DNA of 7,695 nt, from NCBI GenBank assembly GCA_027492445.1, contig JAPUES010000215.1, positions 1 to 7,695 on the forward strand, in the 5' to 3' direction. Below are positions 6,125 through 7,695 of this stretch, one piece after another. A model generated the notes under the pieces. That model was not told the DNA's origin. It saw only the letters and a program-made list of their open reading frames with translations, and ran no database searches. Made by a program: the position numbers and the translations under genes. This stretch comes from Sporomusaceae bacterium. Its GTDB lineage: Bacteria; Bacillota; Negativicutes; DSM-13327. The number at the start of each line of letters is the position of its first letter. Within the stretch, counting starts at the first letter, position 1.

Positions 6125-6652
6125 TTACAGTTCTGCTAATAATAAGGCTAACATACTTTTACTATCATTGATTCTACCATCCAGAATCATCTTCTTTACC
6201 TCTTCTTTGGTATAAATCTCTACATTTAAAAATTCATCTTCATCAAGATTTTGTTTGGCAAAGGTTAAATTCTCGGCGATATAGAGATGAATTATCTCAT
6301 CCGTAAAACCAGGCGTTGTATAAATAGAACTTAGTTTTTGTAATGTTTTTGCTACATAGCCAGTTTCTTCTTCTAGTTCACGAAGTGCACATTCCTCTGG
6401 TTTTTCACCTTTATCTAGCTTACCCGCAGGAATTTCTAGGAGTGCCTTGCCAGTAGCATAACGGTATTGACGAACCAAAATTATTTTTCCGCCTTCGGTT
6501 ATCGGTACAACGGCGACGGCCCCTGGATGTTTAATATACTCTCGCTCCCCTTCTTTGCCATTGGGAAGTTCAACCTTATCCGAATATACTTTAAGTAAAT
6601 TCCCATCAAAAACTAGCTTTGAACTTAGTTCTTTTTCTATTAGTGAATTCAT
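6125..6652 (-). CDS. nudF: ADP-ribose pyrophosphatase (Nudix hydrolase)
   Basis: This cytoplasmic Nudix enzyme should hydrolyse ADP-ribose to AMP and ribose-5-phosphate. The protein has 175 residues. The Nudix box is complete: G77, E83, R91-E92-L93, E95-E96 and G98, matching GX5EX7REUXEEXGU. About 16 residues after the box lies TPGFTDE, a feature of the ADP-ribose branch of the family. The N-terminal beta region includes VKV-like strands and KHPGAVAVVP. The start at ATG 6652 is chosen because GGGAGG (6660-6665) lies seven bases before it; an in-frame ATG at 6667 would put the ribosome site inside the gene. It follows spo0A but is separated by a strong terminator and has a TATAAT box at 6690-6695. 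Nudix substrate calls from sequence are tentative, and another sugar nucleotide is possible. Confidence 0.9.
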   Translation of the reverse strand: MNSLIEKELSSKLVFDGNLLKVYSDKVELPNGKEGEREYIKHPGAVAVVPITEGGKIILVRQYRYATGKALLEIPAGKLDKGEKPEECALRELEEETGYVAKTLQKLSSIYTTPGFTDEIIHLYIAENLTFAKQNLDEDEFLNVEIYTKEEVKKMILDGRINDSKSMLALLLAEL

Positions 6653-6659
6653 ATCATTA

Positions 6660-6665
6660 CCTCCC
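6660..6665 (-). promoter_or_regulatory. Ribosome binding site deciding the nudF start
   Basis: GGGAGG on the minus strand lies seven bases before ATG 6652. An upstream in-frame ATG at 6667 directly precedes it and has no ribosome site of its own, so the shorter protein is the likely product. Confidence 0.85.
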
Positions 6666-6689
6666 ATTCTAAATCAGAACCATTTCATA

Positions 6690-6695
6690 ATTATA
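6690..6695 (-). promoter_or_regulatory. Candidate -10 box of the nudF promoter
   Basis: A perfect TATAAT lies on the minus strand, 37 bases before the nudF ATG, in the short gap after the spo0A terminator. The expected -35 position falls in the terminator stem and shows only a weak match (TTTATG at 18 bases). Transcription would start near 6683. The box is clear and the -35 is not. Confidence 0.45.
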
Positions 6696-6706
6696 TTTTA
6701 CCTTAC

Positions 6707-6744
6707 AAAAACCCATAAAACCAGTTGATTCTGGTTTTATGGGT
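6707..6744 (-). terminator. Strong rho-independent terminator of spo0A
   Basis: On the minus strand a perfect 14-base-pair stem (6731-6744 with 6711-6724) encloses a six-base loop at 6725-6730. It ends in a run of five T (6707-6711). It starts 13 bases after the spo0A stop codon. The plus strand has no T-run, so it works for spo0A only. Confidence 0.93.
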
Positions 6745-6757
6745 AGAAGTCTTACCT

Positions 6758-7528
6758 TTATGCGCGCATTTCTAAACGCAGTTTATCCGCAACCATGGCC
6801 ATAAACTCTGAATTGGTAGGTTTACCTTTTTCTAATTTAACAGTATAGGAAAATAACCGATTAATCATATCCATATTGCCACGACCCCAGGCCACTTCAA
6901 TGGCATGTCGAATGGCTCTTTCTACTCGACTTGGCGTCGTAGAATATTTATCAGCAATTCTTGGATATAAGACCTTGGTTACAGCACCTAACAATTCCAT
7001 TTCCTCAATAATCATCATAATAGCATCACGTAAATATTGATATCCTTTAATGTGAGCTGGTATACCAATTTCGCGAATAATATTAGTTACTTCTACATCA
7101 ACAGGCCGTGCCTTAATTGCTTGGGCAACGACAGGGCGCTGCATGGTAATGGTAGTAGCCAATTGTCTTATTCTGCTAGCCAACACATCAATATTAAAGG
7201 GTTTTAATATATAATAATCAGCGCCTAATTCCACTACACGCTGAGTAATATTCTCCTGCCCAAATGCTGTTAGCATAATCACTTTTGGTCGTCTGCCGCT
7301 GAGGCTATTAAGGCGTTCTAAAACACCAATGCCATCAAGATGGGGCATAATGATATCAAGAATTACGATATCAGGACTTTTTTCTTCAATAATGGTAAGT
7401 ATTTGCTCACCATTATATGCGACACCAACCAATTCAAAATCACTTTGTCCAGTAAGATACTCCTGAATCAGGTTTACGAATTCTCGATTGTCATCTGCAA
7501 TCGCAACTTTGATTGTCTCTCTAATCAC
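6758..7528 (-). CDS. spo0A: Sporulation master transcription factor Spo0A
   Basis: Spo0A is the response regulator that, once phosphorylated, triggers entry into sporulation by binding 0A boxes. The 256-residue protein has a receiver domain (about 5-125) with acidic pocket D12-D13, phospho-acceptor D58 (ILDIIMPHLDG), T87 and K109 (LKPF). After a linker, the C-terminal effector domain (about 142-256) includes GIPAHIKGYQYLRDAI and the near-invariant recognition-helix stretch PSRVERAIRHAIEVAWGRG (199-217). It ends in GKPTNSEFMAMVADKLR. Translation starts at GTG 7528, seven bases after AGGGAGAGG; a GTG start may lower output. It is probably monocistronic: its own promoter region with a 0A box lies upstream and a strong terminator follows. 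In Bacillus and clostridia spo0A usually follows spoIVB, which would lie beyond the right edge. Confidence 0.98.
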   Translation of the reverse strand: MIRETIKVAIADDNREFVNLIQEYLTGQSDFELVGVAYNGEQILTIIEEKSPDIVILDIIMPHLDGIGVLERLNSLSGRRPKVIMLTAFGQENITQRVVELGADYYILKPFNIDVLASRIRQLATTITMQRPVVAQAIKARPVDVEVTNIIREIGIPAHIKGYQYLRDAIMMIIEEMELLGAVTKVLYPRIADKYSTTPSRVERAIRHAIEVAWGRGNMDMINRLFSYTVKLEKGKPTNSEFMAMVADKLRLEMRA

Positions 7529-7574
7529 GTAATATCCTCTCCCTACAATTTGTAAAAATTTTTCTTCTTATTAC

Positions 7575-7603
7575 TCATTCGACAAACGAGCCTAATTACC
7601 TTT
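7575..7603 (-). promoter_or_regulatory. Candidate sigma-H promoter of spo0A
   Basis: AAAGGTAAT (7595-7603) fits the sigma-H -35 RNAGGAWWW with one mismatch. GTCGAATGA (7575-7583) fits the -10 RNNGAATWW with one mismatch. The spacer is 11 bases, which is in the normal range. The predicted start near 7567 leaves a leader of about 40 bases before GTG 7528. A/T-rich tracts upstream (7611-7644) could help polymerase binding. The consensus is taken from Bacillus as recalled. No convincing sigma-A promoter is seen between here and the window edge. Confidence 0.55.
7578..7584 (-). promoter_or_regulatory. 0A box (Spo0A binding site)
   Basis: TGTCGAA on the minus strand is an exact match to the Spo0A box. 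It lies 50 bases upstream of the spo0A start codon, inside the -10 element of the candidate sigma-H promoter. It is the only exact copy I noticed in the window. Its place before spo0A itself points to autoregulation. Confidence 0.7.
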
Positions 7604-7644
7604 AATTTTGGTAAAAAAATACATATTTTGTTTATTTTTTTTAA

Positions 7645-7695
7645 GGAACCAGACAGTATAACACTTTCCGATTCCAAGTAAGGGCAACTAAGGCT
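7645..7695 (-). repeat. Dispersed structured repeat, copy 3 (inverted, cut by window end)
   Basis: The core at 7670-7695, read on the minus strand, differs from copy 2 at one base and from copy 1 at two. Hairpin B pairs 7645-7657 with 7663-7675 around loop 7658-7662: 12 of 13 positions pair, two of them as G-U when read as minus-strand RNA. Beyond it is a T8 run (7635-7642) on the plus strand, the counterpart of the A-runs at copies 1 and 2. Unlike those copies it is not next to a GC-rich terminator stem. It lies upstream of the spo0A promoter and opposite in orientation to the other two. Confidence 0.78.

Noticed and set aside
7596..7614. Inverted repeat TTACC/GGTAA upstream of the spo0A -35
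   Set aside because: It is five base pairs in A/T-rich DNA and could easily be chance. It lacks GC content for a terminator.
7659..7675. TATACT with TTGGAA upstream on the minus strand of repeat copy 3, as a sigma-A promoter for spo0A
   Set aside because: The spacer is only 11 bases, far below the usual 16-18. The same arrangement recurs in copy 2, where it faces away from dacF.

Overview
The window is about 40% GC by eye and every recognised gene lies on the minus strand. It carries Spo0A and SpoIIM, a sporulation-type DacF and a deoxyribonucleoside salvage operon. This fits an endospore-forming member of the Firmicutes. The base composition and local gene order would suit a spore-forming Negativicute (Pelosinus/Sporomusa-like), but that lineage call is an inference and the sequence does not prove it.

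Layout in the direction of transcription (right to left). (1) 7695-7529: spo0A leader, with a sigma-H-like promoter, an overlapping perfect 0A box and, at the window edge, one copy of a dispersed structured repeat. (2) spo0A, 7528-6758, closed by a very strong terminator. (3) nudF (ADP-ribose pyrophosphatase), 6652-6125, with its own TATAAT box. (4) spoIIM, 6046-5402, with a sigma-E-like -10 box upstream and a terminator downstream. (5) A probable four-gene operon: a 68-residue single-pass membrane protein (5246-5040), xerD (4912-4025), deoB (3983-2808) and pdp (2803-1478), ending in a terminator. (6) dacF, 1281-112, with its own terminator and a repeat copy on each side.

How the genes relate: Spo0A is the master regulator of sporulation entry. 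SpoIIM acts in engulfment. DacF is a D,D-carboxypeptidase whose Bacillus counterpart is expressed during sporulation and precedes spoIIA. XerD resolves chromosome dimers. DeoB and Pdp connect nucleosides to the pentose phosphate pool. As recalled, Bacillus subtilis has the same backbone (nudF, spoIIM, fur, yqzK, xerD, drm, pupG, dacF). Here fur and the purine nucleoside phosphorylase are absent, and pdp follows deoB directly.

The least expected signal is a short dispersed repeat present three times (1-63, 1361-1427, 7645-7695). It has a conserved core of about 26 bases next to a hairpin whose arms differ between copies while mostly keeping their pairing. Two copies abut the U-tracts of the dacF and pdp terminators. 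No gene-free stretch exceeds 300 bases. I found no CRISPR array, tRNA, rRNA, transposase or prophage gene.
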